The translations under genes and the position numbers were made by a program. A DNA stretch of 64,000 nt from Motilibacter rhizosphaerae (GTDB taxonomy: Bacteria > Actinomycetota > Actinomycetes > Motilibacterales > Motilibacteraceae): the NCBI RefSeq assembly GCF_004216915.1, contig NZ_SGXD01000005.1, positions 248,001-312,000 of the forward strand, read 5' to 3'. The notes below the pieces were generated by a model, which saw only the letters and a program-made list of their open reading frames with translations, was not told the origin of the DNA and did not search any database. Shown here piece after piece: positions 42,704 to 51,671 of the stretch. The first letter of the stretch is position 1. The number at the start of each line of letters is the position of its first letter.

Positions 42704-43735
42704 TCAGGCCAGGGCGCCGACGACCCGCTCGAAGACCCGCGGCAGGCGCGCCGCGGCCGGCACGAGCGCCGACCGGACGGGTGGGACGCGGGAGGCGGAG
42801 AGCAGCCCGAGGGTGAGGACCCGCGTGCGGCGCGTGCTCCGGGCAGCCCGCGCGGCGTACGCCTCCGCCTCGTCGCGCACCAGGCAGCGCACCAGCTCGC
42901 CCGCCCCGCGCAGGCCGACGGCGATGCCCTCGCCGGTGAGCGCGTCGACGTAGCCCGCTGCGTCGCCCGCGAGCAGCACCCGGCCGGCGCGCAGGTCGCT
43001 GGCGCCCTGGCGCAGCGGGCCGGCGCCCCGGACGGGGCCGCCGACCGCGTCGCCCAGCCGGGCCCGCAGCGCGGGGAAGCCCGCGAGCAGCTCGTCGTAG
43101 CCGCGGCCGCTGCGCGTGCTGAGCAGCGCGACGCCGACGAGGTCCGGCCCCACGGGAGTGACGTACGCCTCGGCCCCCGCCGTCCACGACACCTCGACCT
43201 CGTCGCTCCAGGGGGCGAGGGCGTAGTGCCGCCGCAGCCCGTAGCGCGCCGGGCCCCGCTCGGGCGCCGCGAGCCCGAGCGAGCGGCGCAGCGGGGAGTG
43301 CAGGCCGTCCGCGGCGACGGCCCAGCGCGCGCGGACGCCACCGGCGCGGACGTCGTCCGCGGTCTGCTCGACGGCGTCCACCCGCAGCTGGCGCAGCTCG
43401 ACCCCGCACTCCAGCGTCCGCGCGCGCAGGGCGCGGGAGAGCTCCAGGCGCCGCACGCCGCGCCCGGTCCCGCCACGGAAGCGGGCGGAGGCGCGCACCG
43501 ACCCGTCTGCCGTGAGGTACGCGATGCCGCCGATCGCGCACCCCTCGGGGTCCGCGCCGAGCGCCTGGACGAGCCCCAGCGCCGTCGGCATCAGCCCCTC
43601 GCCGCACGCCTTGTCGACGGGGTACGCCCGCTGCTCGGCCACGACGACCCGCATCCCGGCCTCGGCGGCGAGCACGGCCGTGCCCAGCCCGACGGGGCCG
43701 CCGCCGACGACGAGGAGGTCGACCGGAGCGCTCAT
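42704..43735 (-). CDS. FAD-dependent oxidoreductase/hydroxylase (SrsC-like)
   Basis: 343 residues. FAD-binding DLLVVGGGPVGLGTAVLAAE at the N-terminus, the DG motif VAADGLHSPLRR and GD motif VLLAGDAAGYVDALTGEGIA, as in group A flavoprotein monooxygenases and geranylgeranyl-reductase-like enzymes. It starts 1 bp from the methyltransferase stop, downstream of the type III PKS. By analogy with Streptomyces srsC it probably hydroxylates an alkylresorcinol toward a hydroquinone or quinone. Confidence 0.85.
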   Translation of the reverse strand: MSAPVDLLVVGGGPVGLGTAVLAAEAGMRVVVAEQRAYPVDKACGEGLMPTALGLVQALGADPEGCAIGGIAYLTADGSVRASARFRGGTGRGVRRLELSRALRARTLECGVELRQLRVDAVEQTADDVRAGGVRARWAVAADGLHSPLRRSLGLAAPERGPARYGLRRHYALAPWSDEVEVSWTAGAEAYVTPVGPDLVGVALLSTRSGRGYDELLAGFPALRARLGDAVGGPVRGAGPLRQGASDLRAGRVLLAGDAAGYVDALTGEGIAVGLRGAGELVRCLVRDEAEAYAARAARSTRRTRVLTLGLLSASRVPPVRSALVPAAARLPRVFERVVGALA

Positions 43736-43736
43736 C

Positions 43737-44252
43737 TCAGGCCAGCGACGCGAGCGCGCGCTCCTCGGCGCGCAGGCGCACCGCGAGCAGCGGGAGGTTG
43801 AGCAGGGTGAAGGCGGCAGCGGTGATCCACGCGGAGCGGACCAGCGGCAGCGCGAGCCCCTCGACGACGACCGCGACGTAGTTGGGGTGCGCCAGCCAGC
43901 GGTACGGGCCGCCCGACACGCGCGCGAGCCCCGGCACGACGATGACGCGGGTGTTCCACTGCCGCCCGAGCGTGCGGATGCACCACCAGCGCAGGGCCTG
44001 GGCGAGGACGACGAGCGCGAGGCACGTCCAGCCGAGGGCGGGCACGAACGAGCGGTGCAGCAGCCCCGCCTCGAGCAGGCAGGCGGCGAGCAGGCCGGTG
44101 TGCAGCGTCACCATGAACGGCCAGTGCCCCTGGCCGCTCTCCCGCCCGCCCTGGGACAGGCTCCAGCGCGCGTTGCGGGTGGCCACGACGAGCTCGGCGA
44201 GCCGCTCCAGCGCGACGGCGAGGACGAGCACGACGTACCAGGCCATGCTCAC
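43737..44252 (-). CDS. Isoprenylcysteine carboxyl methyltransferase-like membrane protein (SrsB-like)
   Basis: 171 residues, four or five TM helices. The ICMT/PEMT signature is LARVSGGPYRWLAHPNYVAV near residue 110 with the SAM-binding His-Pro-Asn-Tyr, followed by RLRAEERALA. The GTG at 44252 overlaps the PKS stop by 4 bp; an ATG two codons later is an alternative. In srs-type clusters this family O-methylates the alkylresorcinol made by the PKS. Confidence 0.88.
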   Translation of the reverse strand: MSMAWYVVLVLAVALERLAELVVATRNARWSLSQGGRESGQGHWPFMVTLHTGLLAACLLEAGLLHRSFVPALGWTCLALVVLAQALRWWCIRTLGRQWNTRVIVVPGLARVSGGPYRWLAHPNYVAVVVEGLALPLVRSAWITAAAFTLLNLPLLAVRLRAEERALASLA

Positions 44253-45322
44253 CAGTCCAGCAGGACGAGCTCGGAGCAGAAGCCCGGCCCCATGGCGAAC
44301 AGCAGCCCGGGGTCGTGCGCGGCAGGCGGGCCGGCGGCGACCGTGCGCTCGAGCACGGAGATGACGGAGACCGAGGAGAGGTTGCCGGCCTCCCGCATGG
44401 AGTCCCAGGAGTGCTGCAGCGCGTCGGGCGCCAGGCCCAGCACGCGGGTCACGGTGTCGAGGACCTTGGGACCTCCGGGGTGTCCGACGAGGACCCGGAT
44501 GTCGCTGACGTCGAGGTCATGACCCGAGAGGAAGCCCTTCACGTCGCGGGCGAGGTGCTCCTCGACGACGTCGGCGACGCTGGCGGCCAGCACGAGGCGG
44601 AACCCGGTGCTGCCGATGTCCCAGCCCATGACGCGCTCGGTGTCGGGGTAGAACGCGCTTTGCGAGTCGACGACGGCGGGCGTACCGGCTCCGGCGGCGA
44701 GGCCCATCCGCTCGGCGCGCCGCTCGCCGACGAGGACGACCGCGCCCGCGCCGTCGCCGAACAGCCCGCTGCCGATGAGGTTGGGCACCGAGTCGTCGTC
44801 GCGCTGCACGGTCAGCGAGCAGAGCTCCACCGCGAGCAGGACGACGACGTCGTCCGGGTGGCCGGCGAGGTGGTCGGCGGCGCGGGCGATCCCGGCCGCG
44901 CCCGCGACGCAGCCGAGGCCGAACAGCGGCAGGCGGCGCACGTCGGGGCGCAGTCCCAGCCGGCCGACGAGCCGCGCGTCGACGCTCGGGACGGCGAGCC
45001 CGGTGACCGTCGTCGAGATGACGAGGTCGACGTCGGCGGGCTCGAGGCCGGCGCGTTCCAGCGCGGAGCGCACCGCGCGCTCCCCCAGCTCGACGGCGAC
45101 GCGGACGAACGCGTCGTTGGCGGCGGTGAAGTCCAGGCCCGCGTAGTCCTCCAACGCGAGGGCGAGGTGCCGCGTCTCGACGCCCGTCGCCCGGTGGAAG
45201 CGGTCGAGCAGCGCCAGCTTGTCCTCGCCCGGGTGGACGACGGCGGCGAAGGCGCGGGTGATGTCCTCCTGGGCGTAGCGGTGCTCAGGCAGGGCGGTGG
45301 CCGCAGCCGCGATCCGGGTCAC
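44249..45322 (-). CDS. Type III polyketide synthase (alkylresorcinol/alkylpyrone synthase type)
   Basis: 357 residues of a chalcone-synthase-fold enzyme. Catalytic Cys in FGLGCVAGAAG near residue 140, His in VLVGHPGGPKVLD and Asn in REAGNLSSVSV complete the triad. FGDGAGAVVLVG is also conserved. Together with the methyltransferase and flavin hydroxylase downstream it matches the srsA-srsB-srsC order known for methylated phenolic lipids in Streptomyces. It would extend a fatty acyl starter with malonyl units. The start is 10-20 bp from a C-rich segment; promoter not resolved. Confidence 0.92.
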   Translation of the reverse strand: MTRIAAAATALPEHRYAQEDITRAFAAVVHPGEDKLALLDRFHRATGVETRHLALALEDYAGLDFTAANDAFVRVAVELGERAVRSALERAGLEPADVDLVISTTVTGLAVPSVDARLVGRLGLRPDVRRLPLFGLGCVAGAAGIARAADHLAGHPDDVVVLLAVELCSLTVQRDDDSVPNLIGSGLFGDGAGAVVLVGERRAERMGLAAGAGTPAVVDSQSAFYPDTERVMGWDIGSTGFRLVLAASVADVVEEHLARDVKGFLSGHDLDVSDIRVLVGHPGGPKVLDTVTRVLGLAPDALQHSWDSMREAGNLSSVSVISVLERTVAAGPPAAHDPGLLFAMGPGFCSELVLLDW

Positions 45323-45589
45323 CCCTGCACGCTAGTCGCCCCCCGGCCCCGTGCCACCTGAGCAGCCACCCCACGGGCACAAGCAGCAGCCCTCCAGCGT
45401 TCACCTCCTGGCGCTGCACCAGGCATGAACCGAGTCCTGGGCCTTCCGGCTCCTCCGAGTAGGCGGGTGCGATCGGGTGGACCCCGTGACGATCTCCGTC
45501 GCGGAGGTGAAGGACTCGTGAGGACGCGCCGAAGGGAGTTGGACGTGAGAAGAGCAGGACGCGAGATGCAGGACACGAGGAGCGAGACC

Positions 45590-45784
45590 ATGAGCTGCAG
45601 CCACACCCCGGAGTGCCCGGACGCCGCCGCCCCCGACCACGAGGCCGCGGTGATCGTCTCCAGCCACTACGAGCAGGGCTGGGCGCTGCTGTGCAACGGC
45701 GTCGTGCTGTTCGAGGACACCGGCGAGCTGCTGCCCGGCGGGATCGCGGTCGAGCCGCACCGCCGGGCCTTCGCCGCCGCCTGA
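45590..45784 (+). CDS. DUF5999-family protein
   Basis: 64 residues: MSCSHTPECPDAA, then EQGWALLCNGVVLFEDTGEL and LLPGG, the conserved body of this small actinobacterial family of unknown function. ATG at 45590 chosen; upstream in-frame sequence is Arg-rich and unlike the family. Two Cys at the N-terminus may bind metal. The stop codon lies inside a tandem 27-bp repeat. Confidence 0.85.
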   Translation: MSCSHTPECPDAAAPDHEAAVIVSSHYEQGWALLCNGVVLFEDTGELLPGGIAVEPHRRAFAAA

Positions 45785-45859
45785 GCGAGCTCAGGCAGTG
45801 TGACCGCCTGAGCGAGCTCAGGCAGTGTGACCGCCTGAGCGAGCTCGGGCAGTGTGACC
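45779..45859. repeat. 27-bp tandem repeat, three copies, each with a hairpin
   Basis: Unit GCCTGAGCGAGCTCAGGCAG plus TGTGACC at 45779, 45806 and 45833, with one base change in the third copy. Each contains arms CCTGAGC/GCTCAGG (slightly altered in copy 3). The first copy includes the DUF5999 stop codon. The array lies 50 bp from the gcvP stop. Confidence 0.9.
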
Positions 45860-45908
45860 GCCTGACCCCGCTCCCGCCGCCCGGCAGGTCCCGGGCGGCG
45901 GCGCTCCC

Positions 45909-48731
45909 CTAGTCCTCGTACGCCTCGATCGGCGGGCACGCGCAGACGAGGTTCCGGTCGCCCCACGCGGCGTCGATCCGCGACACCGGCGGCCAGTACT
46001 TGGCCGCGCGGTCCACGCCCTCGGGGTACACCGCCTCCTTGCGGGTGTAGGCCCGGTCCCACTCCTCGGCCAGCAGGTACGCCGGGTGCGGCGCCCGCGC
46101 GAGCGGGTTGTCCCCTGCGGGCCAGCGCCCGGCGGCCACGGCCGCCGCCTCCTGCCGGATCGCGATCATCGCGTCGCAGAACCGGTCGATCTCGCGCAGG
46201 TCCTCGCTCTCCGTCGGCTCCACCATCAGCGTCCCGGCGACCGGGAAGCTCATGGTCGGGGCGTGGAAGCCGTAGTCGATGAGCCGCTTGGCGACGTCGT
46301 CGACCGTGATGCCCGTCTCCTTCGTCAGCGGGCGCAGGTCGAGGATGCACTCGTGGGCCACGAGCCCGTCGTGCCCGCTGTAGAGCACGGGGTAGGAGTC
46401 GCGCAGCCGCGCCGCGACGTAGTTGGCCGACAGCACGGCGACCTCGGTGGCGCGGCGCAGGCCCTCGGCGCCCATCATCCGGATGTACATCCACGGGATC
46501 GGCAGGATCCCGGCGCTCCCCCACGGCGCCGCGCTGACCGGCGCGCTCTCCGGCCGCTCGCCGCCCAGCGGGTGGCCGGGGAGGTACGGCGCGAGGTGCG
46601 CCCGCGCCGCTACCGGGCCGACGCCGGGACCGCCACCGCCGTGCGGGATGCAGAACGTCTTGTGCAGGTTGAGGTGGCTGACGTCGGCGCCGAACGCGCC
46701 GGGGCGCGCGATGCCGACGAGCGCGTTGAGGTTGGCGCCGTCGACGTAGACCTGGCCGCCGGCCTCGTGCACGAGCTCGCACACGGTGGTGATGGTGTCC
46801 TCGTAGACGCCGTGCGTCGACGGGTAGGTCACCATGATCGCGGCGACGCGCCCCTCGTTCGCCGCGATCTTCGCGCGGAGGTCGTCGAGGTCGACCTCGC
46901 CGTCGTCCGTGGTGCCGACGACCACGACGCGCAGCCCGGCGAGCACCGCCGACGCGGCGTTCGTCCCGTGCGCGCTGGCCGGCACGAGGCAGACGTCGCG
47001 GCCCTCGTCACCGTTGGCGCGGTGGTACCCGCGGATCGCCAGCAGCCCGGCGAGCTCGCCGGACGCGCCGGCGTTCGGCTGCACCGAGACCGCGTCGTAG
47101 CCCGTGACCTCGGCGAGCCAGTGCTCGAGGTCGGCGATGAGCCGCCGGTAGCCCTCGGCGTCCTCGGCCGGCTGGAACGGGTGGACGTCGGCGAACTCCG
47201 GCCACGAGATGGGCTCGAGCTCGCTGGTGGCGTTGAGCTTCATCGTGCAGGAGCCGAGCGGGATCATCCCGCGGTCCAGCGCGTAGTCCCGGTCGGACAG
47301 GCGCTTGAGGTAGCGCAGCAGCTCGGTCTCGCTGCGGTGGTCGGTGAACACCGGCGCCGTGAGGTACGCGCTGGTGCGTCCCAGCGCCGCCGGCAGCGCC
47401 GGCTCGGCGGCCTCCACCCGGGCCGCGCCGAACGCCGCGAGGACTGCGTCGACGTGCTCCGGTCGCGTGGTCTCGTCGCACGACACACCGACGCGGTCGG
47501 CGTCGACGAGGCGCAGGTCGACGCCGGCCTCGCGCGCTGCGGCGACGACCTGCTCGGCGCGCCCCGGCACCACCGCGGTGACGGTGTCGACGTACGCGTC
47601 GGCCGCGAGCTCGACGCCCGCCGCGCGCAGCCCGGCGGCGAGGTCGGCGGCGTGGCCGTGGACCCGCTCGGCGATCGCCCGGAGGCCCTCGGCGCCGTGG
47701 TAACTCGCGTACATCGCGCTGACGACGGCGAGCAGGACCTGCGCGGTGCAGATGTTGGAGGTCGCCTTGTCGCGCCGGATGTGCTGCTCGCGGGTCTGCA
47801 GCGCGAGCCGGTACGCCGGCTGCCCGTCCGCGTCGCGGCTCAGCCCGACCAGGCGGCCGGGGAGCTGGCGGGCGAGCTCGTCGCGCACCGACATGAAGCC
47901 GGCGTGCGGGCCGCCGTAGAACAGCGGGACGCCGAAGCGCTGCGCGCTGCCGACGGCGACGTCGGCGCCCCACTCCCCGGGCGGGGTCAGCAGCGTGAGC
48001 GCGAGCAGGTCGGTCGCCGCGGCGACGAGGCCGCCGCGCTCGTGGACCTCGGCGGCGAGCGCGCGGAGGTCGTGGACGGCGCCGGAGGAGGTCGGGTAGC
48101 TCAGCAGCACGCCGAGCACAGGCCCGTCGGGCAGGCCCTCGCGCACCACGTCGCGCACGACGAGGGGGATGCCGAGCGGCTCGGCCCGGCCGGTGAGCAG
48201 CGCGAGCGTCTGCGGGTGGGTGTCGGCGTCGACGACGAACGCCCCGCCCTTCGCCGCGCCGCGCGCGACCCGCGCGGCCATCGTCAGCGCCTCGGCCGCG
48301 GCGGTCGCCTCGTCGAGCAGGCTCGCGCCGGCGACGGGCAGCGCGGTGAGGTCGCTGACCAGGGTCTGGAAGGTGAACAGCGCCTCGAGCCGGCCCTGGG
48401 AGATCTCCGGCTGGTACGGCGTGTACGCGGTGTACCAGGAGGGGTCCTCGAGCACGTTGCGGCGCACGACCGCCGGGGTCAGGCAGCGGAAGTACCCGAG
48501 GCCGATCATCGGGACCCGGACGGCGTTGCGGGCGGCGAGCGCGCGCAGCTCCGCGGTCGCCTCCTCCTCGCTGGCCGGCAGCGGCAGGTCGAGCTCGGCG
48601 GTGGAGCGGATGCCGGCGGGGACCGCCGCGTCGAGCAGGGCCTCGAGGCTGTCGTAGCCCAGCCGCTGCAGCATCTTCTGCTGCTCGACCGGGTCGGGGC
48701 CGATGTGGCGGGCGGTGAAGGGGGACGTCAC
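45909..48731 (-). CDS. gcvP: Glycine dehydrogenase (decarboxylating), P-protein of the glycine cleavage system
   Basis: 940 residues, a full-length fused P-protein. It decarboxylates glycine and passes the aminomethyl group to GcvH lipoyl. Motifs: [40 protein letters not shown] and the PLP lysine in [19 protein letters not shown]. Downstream of a tandem glycine riboswitch, so it should be induced by glycine. gcvH is 3 kb upstream in the same orientation; gcvT is not in the window. Confidence 0.97.
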   Translation of the reverse strand: MTSPFTARHIGPDPVEQQKMLQRLGYDSLEALLDAAVPAGIRSTAELDLPLPASEEEATAELRALAARNAVRVPMIGLGYFRCLTPAVVRRNVLEDPSWYTAYTPYQPEISQGRLEALFTFQTLVSDLTALPVAGASLLDEATAAAEALTMAARVARGAAKGGAFVVDADTHPQTLALLTGRAEPLGIPLVVRDVVREGLPDGPVLGVLLSYPTSSGAVHDLRALAAEVHERGGLVAAATDLLALTLLTPPGEWGADVAVGSAQRFGVPLFYGGPHAGFMSVRDELARQLPGRLVGLSRDADGQPAYRLALQTREQHIRRDKATSNICTAQVLLAVVSAMYASYHGAEGLRAIAERVHGHAADLAAGLRAAGVELAADAYVDTVTAVVPGRAEQVVAAAREAGVDLRLVDADRVGVSCDETTRPEHVDAVLAAFGAARVEAAEPALPAALGRTSAYLTAPVFTDHRSETELLRYLKRLSDRDYALDRGMIPLGSCTMKLNATSELEPISWPEFADVHPFQPAEDAEGYRRLIADLEHWLAEVTGYDAVSVQPNAGASGELAGLLAIRGYHRANGDEGRDVCLVPASAHGTNAASAVLAGLRVVVVGTTDDGEVDLDDLRAKIAANEGRVAAIMVTYPSTHGVYEDTITTVCELVHEAGGQVYVDGANLNALVGIARPGAFGADVSHLNLHKTFCIPHGGGGPGVGPVAARAHLAPYLPGHPLGGERPESAPVSAAPWGSAGILPIPWMYIRMMGAEGLRRATEVAVLSANYVAARLRDSYPVLYSGHDGLVAHECILDLRPLTKETGITVDDVAKRLIDYGFHAPTMSFPVAGTLMVEPTESEDLREIDRFCDAMIAIRQEAAAVAAGRWPAGDNPLARAPHPAYLLAEEWDRAYTRKEAVYPEGVDRAAKYWPPVSRIDAAWGDRNLVCACPPIEAYED

Positions 48732-48774
48732 GGCAGCCTCCAGGGGGCCGGGCAGGGCGGAGCGGCTCCCCCTC

Positions 48775-48955
48775 TGTCGCTGGGCCTGAGAGCTTCACCG
48801 GCCGCGTCGCCGGCTTTCTCCTTCGGCGAGGAGCTCGAGGCTCCTGCTCTTCAGAGGCGTCTCCCCTGCGCGGTCCTAGGGCCTGAGAGGTTCCGGGGAG
48901 GTTGCTCCTTCGGCGCACCGCGCTGGCTGCGCGGCGACTCTCCCGCGCGGGATCG
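48775..48955 (-). promoter_or_regulatory. Tandem glycine riboswitch upstream of gcvP
   Basis: On the reverse strand two aptamers follow each other. Each has the conserved GAGA entry (GGGAGAGTCGCC; GGGGAGACGCC), the GCCGAAGGAG core (both copies) and the closing CTCTCAGGCCC (ACCTCTCAGGCCC; AGCTCTCAGGCCC). A short linker joins them and the second ends about 44 bp before the gcvP ATG. Two-aptamer glycine riboswitches normally switch on the cleavage system. Confidence 0.93.
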
Positions 48956-48997
48956 TCGACCCCCCCAGCCTAACGGCTGGGACCCGGGACCGGCGCG

Positions 48998-49591
48998 TCA
49001 GCCCGTGCGGCGGGCGCGGCGCGCGCTGAGCTCGTCGGTGCCGGCGGCGTGCTCGGTGTCGTCGGGGCGCACGCCCGGCAGCTCGGCCAGGCTCCCCTCG
49101 ACCTCGCGCCACACGCGCCCGACGGCGATGCCGAAGACGCCCTGGCCGCCCTGCACGAGGTCGACGACCTCGTCGGCGGAGGTGCACTCGTAGACGCTGG
49201 CCCCGTCGCTCATGAGCGTGATGCCGGCGAGGTCGTCGACCCCGCGCTGGCGCAGGTGCTGGACCGCGGAGCGGATGTTCTGCAGGCTCACGCCGGTGTC
49301 GAGGAGCCGCTTGACGACCTTCAGCACGAGGATGTCGGTGAAGGAGTACAGCCGCTGGGAGCCGGAGCCGGCCGCGGAGCGGACGCTCGGCTCGACCAGC
49401 CCGGTGCGGGCCCAGTAGTCGAGCTGGCGGTAGGTGATGCCGGCGGCGGAGCAGGCCGTGGGCCCGCGGTAGCCGACCTGGTCGTCCTGCGGCGCGGCGT
49501 CCTCGAACAGCGAGCCCTGGTGGGCGACCGGCTGGGGTGCGGGGCGGCCCGCGGGCGCGTGGGACGCGCCGGTCCCGCTCGTGCGGCTCAT
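48998..49591 (-). CDS. MerR-family regulator (Rv1830-like)
   Basis: 197 residues. A disordered 40-residue lead precedes a MerR HTH: AAGITYRQLDYWARTGLVEP, RLYSFTDILVLKVVKRLLDT. The C-terminal part has the effector-like strands (GASVYECTSADEVVDLVQGG) seen in Rv1830 orthologues. Its position between the BFN gene and gcvP is the same as in M. tuberculosis. ATG at 49591. Regulon not deducible here. Confidence 0.9.
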   Translation of the reverse strand: MSRTSGTGASHAPAGRPAPQPVAHQGSLFEDAAPQDDQVGYRGPTACSAAGITYRQLDYWARTGLVEPSVRSAAGSGSQRLYSFTDILVLKVVKRLLDTGVSLQNIRSAVQHLRQRGVDDLAGITLMSDGASVYECTSADEVVDLVQGGQGVFGIAVGRVWREVEGSLAELPGVRPDDTEHAAGTDELSARRARRTG

Positions 49592-49721
49592 GCCCGCCTC
49601 CTGGCCGTTGCTGCTGCCCGTCGCCCGGACCCCGCGGATGGTGCCACCCGTGGAACTACAGCGACGGTGTTCCTGTGCCCGAACGGTACGGCCGCGCCCC
49701 TCCCGGGGTCAACGACGCGGG

Positions 49722-50204
49722 CTACGACGGCGTGTTGCCGCCCGCCTCGAAGTCCTCGGGGGAGATCGAGTCGAGGAACTCGCGGAACTTCTCGACCTCG
49801 TCCTCCTGCTCGTCGGGGATGGCGATCGCCGCCTCCTCGAGCACGGCGGGGTCGCACCACACCGGGCTGCCGGTGCGCAGGGCGAGCGCGATGGCGTCGG
49901 AGGGGCGCGCGCTGACCGAGACGCCGCCGGAGAGGCGCAGCTCGGCGTAGAACACGCCGTCGCGCAGCGCGGTGATGTCGACCCGGTCGAGGGTGCGGCC
50001 GAGCCCGGTGAGCACGTCGCGGAGCAGGTCGTGGGTCAGCGGCCGGGTGGGCACGACGCCCTGCTGGGCGAAGGCGATCGCCGTCGCCTCCACCGCCCCG
50101 ATCCAGATGGGGAGGTAGCGCTCGCCCTCGGTCTCCTTGAGCAGCACGATCGGCTGGTTGGAGGGCATCTCCACGCGCACACCCACGACGTCGAGCCTGT
50201 TCAC
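49722..50204 (-). CDS. Bifunctional nuclease-family protein (Rv1829-like)
   Basis: 160 residues beginning MNRLDVVGVRVEMPSNQPIV (GTG start), with YLPIWIGAVEATAIAFAQQG, the DVLTGLGRTLDRVDITALRD block and SARPSDAIALALRTGSPV. These define the BFN/DUF151 domain. The C-terminal tail is acidic. Plant relatives have RNase/DNase activity; the bacterial role is not settled. Same place as Rv1829 in M. tuberculosis. Confidence 0.92.
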   Translation of the reverse strand: MNRLDVVGVRVEMPSNQPIVLLKETEGERYLPIWIGAVEATAIAFAQQGVVPTRPLTHDLLRDVLTGLGRTLDRVDITALRDGVFYAELRLSGGVSVSARPSDAIALALRTGSPVWCDPAVLEEAAIAIPDEQEDEVEKFREFLDSISPEDFEAGGNTPS

Positions 50205-50246
50205 CCCGCCACAGTAGCCCGCTCCCGCGGGCTGCGTCGGGAGCGA

Positions 50247-50286
50247 GCGGGACCGAGCGGGACTGCGCGGGACTGCGCGGGACTGC
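50247..50286. repeat. 10-bp tandem repeat between MerR and BFN genes
   Basis: Four head-to-tail units of GCGGGACTGC (the first reads GCGGGACCGA) in the 97-bp gap between the two genes. It probably arose by slippage. Confidence 0.8.
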
Positions 50287-50301
50287 AGGGCCCAGCCGGG
50301 C

Positions 50302-51024
50302 TCAGCGGTCCTCGCCGTCCACCGCGGCCTTCACGAGCAGGGCGTGCAGGCGCAGGGTCAGCGCGCACAGCTCGCGCACCGCCTCCTCGCGCCTGGCCTG
50401 GGAGTCGGCCTGCCGCTGGCGCTGCAGGGGGTCGGTCACCTGCAGCACGAGGTCGGCCTCGCGCTGCGCGGCGGTGCGGAAGGGGCGCAGGTGGCGCGCC
50501 TCGACGCCGAAGCGGGCGAGCTCGGCGACCGTCTGCGCGACGCGCAGGTCGTCGCGGTCGTACCAGCCGCCCTCGGGCGCCCGGAGCAGGCCGTGCCCCT
50601 CGACCTCGGCCAGCTGGCGCTCCTCCAGCCCGGCGGCCTCGCAGAGCTCGCGGCGCGAGAGCCGCAGCGGGGGGCCGCCGGCGTCGGCGGGCAGCGGCGT
50701 GCCGGGCTCGGGGACGACGCGCGGCACCCGCGGAGCCGTGAGCGCCGTCTGCGGGGGCTCGAGCCCGCGGTCGAGCGCGTCGAGGTGGTCCTTGATGACC
50801 CGCAGCGGCAGGTAGTGGTCGCGCTGGGCGCGCAGGACGTAGCGCAGCCGCTCGACGTCGGCGGTGGAGAACTTCCGGTAGCCCGACGGCGTGCGCTGCG
50901 GCTCGACCAGCCCCTCGGCCTCGAGGAAGCGGATCTTCGAGATCGTCACGTCGGAGAACTCCTGGCGCAGCTCCGCGAGGACCTCGCCGATGCTGCGGCT
51001 GGCGGGCGCGGGCAGGGCGCTCAC
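50302..51024 (-). CDS. MerR-family regulator (Rv1828/FtsR-like)
   Basis: 240 residues. The HTH is SIGEVLAELRQEFSDVTISK followed by IRFLEAEGLVEPQRTPSGYR and KFSTADVERLRYVLRAQRD; a second, winged-helix-like C-terminal half (RLSRRELCEAAGLEERQLAE) is characteristic of Rv1828 orthologues. In Corynebacterium glutamicum the equivalent next to odhI is FtsR, an activator of ftsZ. The GTG at 51024 overlaps the garA stop by 4 bp. Confidence 0.92.
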   Translation of the reverse strand: MSALPAPASRSIGEVLAELRQEFSDVTISKIRFLEAEGLVEPQRTPSGYRKFSTADVERLRYVLRAQRDHYLPLRVIKDHLDALDRGLEPPQTALTAPRVPRVVPEPGTPLPADAGGPPLRLSRRELCEAAGLEERQLAEVEGHGLLRAPEGGWYDRDDLRVAQTVAELARFGVEARHLRPFRTAAQREADLVLQVTDPLQRQRQADSQARREEAVRELCALTLRLHALLVKAAVDGEDR

Positions 51025-51530
51025 CCCCTGGCTCCTCCGCCGCTCCCGCCGGCGAGGTAGACCAGCCGGTACTTGCCGATCTGGACCTCGTCGCCGCCCG
51101 TCAGCGGCGCGGTGTCGATGCGCTCGCGGTTGACGTAGGTGCCGTTCAGGCTCCCGACGTCGCGCACCTCGAAGCCGCCCTCGACGCGGACGAACTCCAC
51201 GTGCCGGCGCGAGACGGTGACGTCGTCGAGGAAGATGTCGCTCTCCGGGTGGCGGCCCGCCGTCGTCACGTCCTCGTCGAGGAGGAAGCGGCTGCCGGCG
51301 TTGGGCCCGCGGCGCACGACCAGCAGGGCGGACCCGGGCGGCAGCGCGTCGACCGCGGCCAGGTCCGCGGGCGTGACGCCGGCCGGCTCCTCGGCCTCGA
51401 CGGCCGGCTCCGGCGTACCGCCCAGCGGCAGCGCGGTGGTCGCGTCGACGGGACGCAGGGCGGAGCCGCACGTGCTGCAGAACCGCGCGGACTCGTCGTT
51501 GGCGTGCCCGCAGTGGGTGCAGAACGGCAT
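51021..51530 (-). CDS. garA: GarA/OdhI-like FHA protein with N-terminal zinc ribbon
   Basis: 169 residues. A zinc ribbon (CTHCGHANDESARFCSTCG) occupies the N-terminus; the FHA domain (about 85-160) has TTAGRHPESDIFLDDVTVSR, RHVEF and DVGSLNGTYVNRERI. Between them DATTALPLGG keeps a Thr-Thr pair like the one phosphorylated in GarA/OdhI. These proteins inhibit 2-oxoglutarate dehydrogenase and glutamate dehydrogenase when unphosphorylated. Synteny with Rv1827 supports the assignment; the zinc ribbon is absent from the mycobacterial protein. Confidence 0.88.
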   Translation of the reverse strand: MPFCTHCGHANDESARFCSTCGSALRPVDATTALPLGGTPEPAVEAEEPAGVTPADLAAVDALPPGSALLVVRRGPNAGSRFLLDEDVTTAGRHPESDIFLDDVTVSRRHVEFVRVEGGFEVRDVGSLNGTYVNRERIDTAPLTGGDEVQIGKYRLVYLAGGSGGGARG

Positions 51531-51671
51531 GCGCTTCTCCTCCAGCTCGACGGCGTGTCGACCTCCACTCGAGGTCGAGGGTCGGACCTGTCCCGGAACC
51601 TACGGCCCGCAGCGGTGCGGGTCAACCGCGCTGGGGCGAGCCTACGTCCCGTCCCGCGCGCCGAGCGCGGG

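Noticed and set aside
46086-49193. 1,035-aa forward ORF opposite gcvP
   Set aside because: Shadow frame over gcvP and its riboswitch; no domain features.
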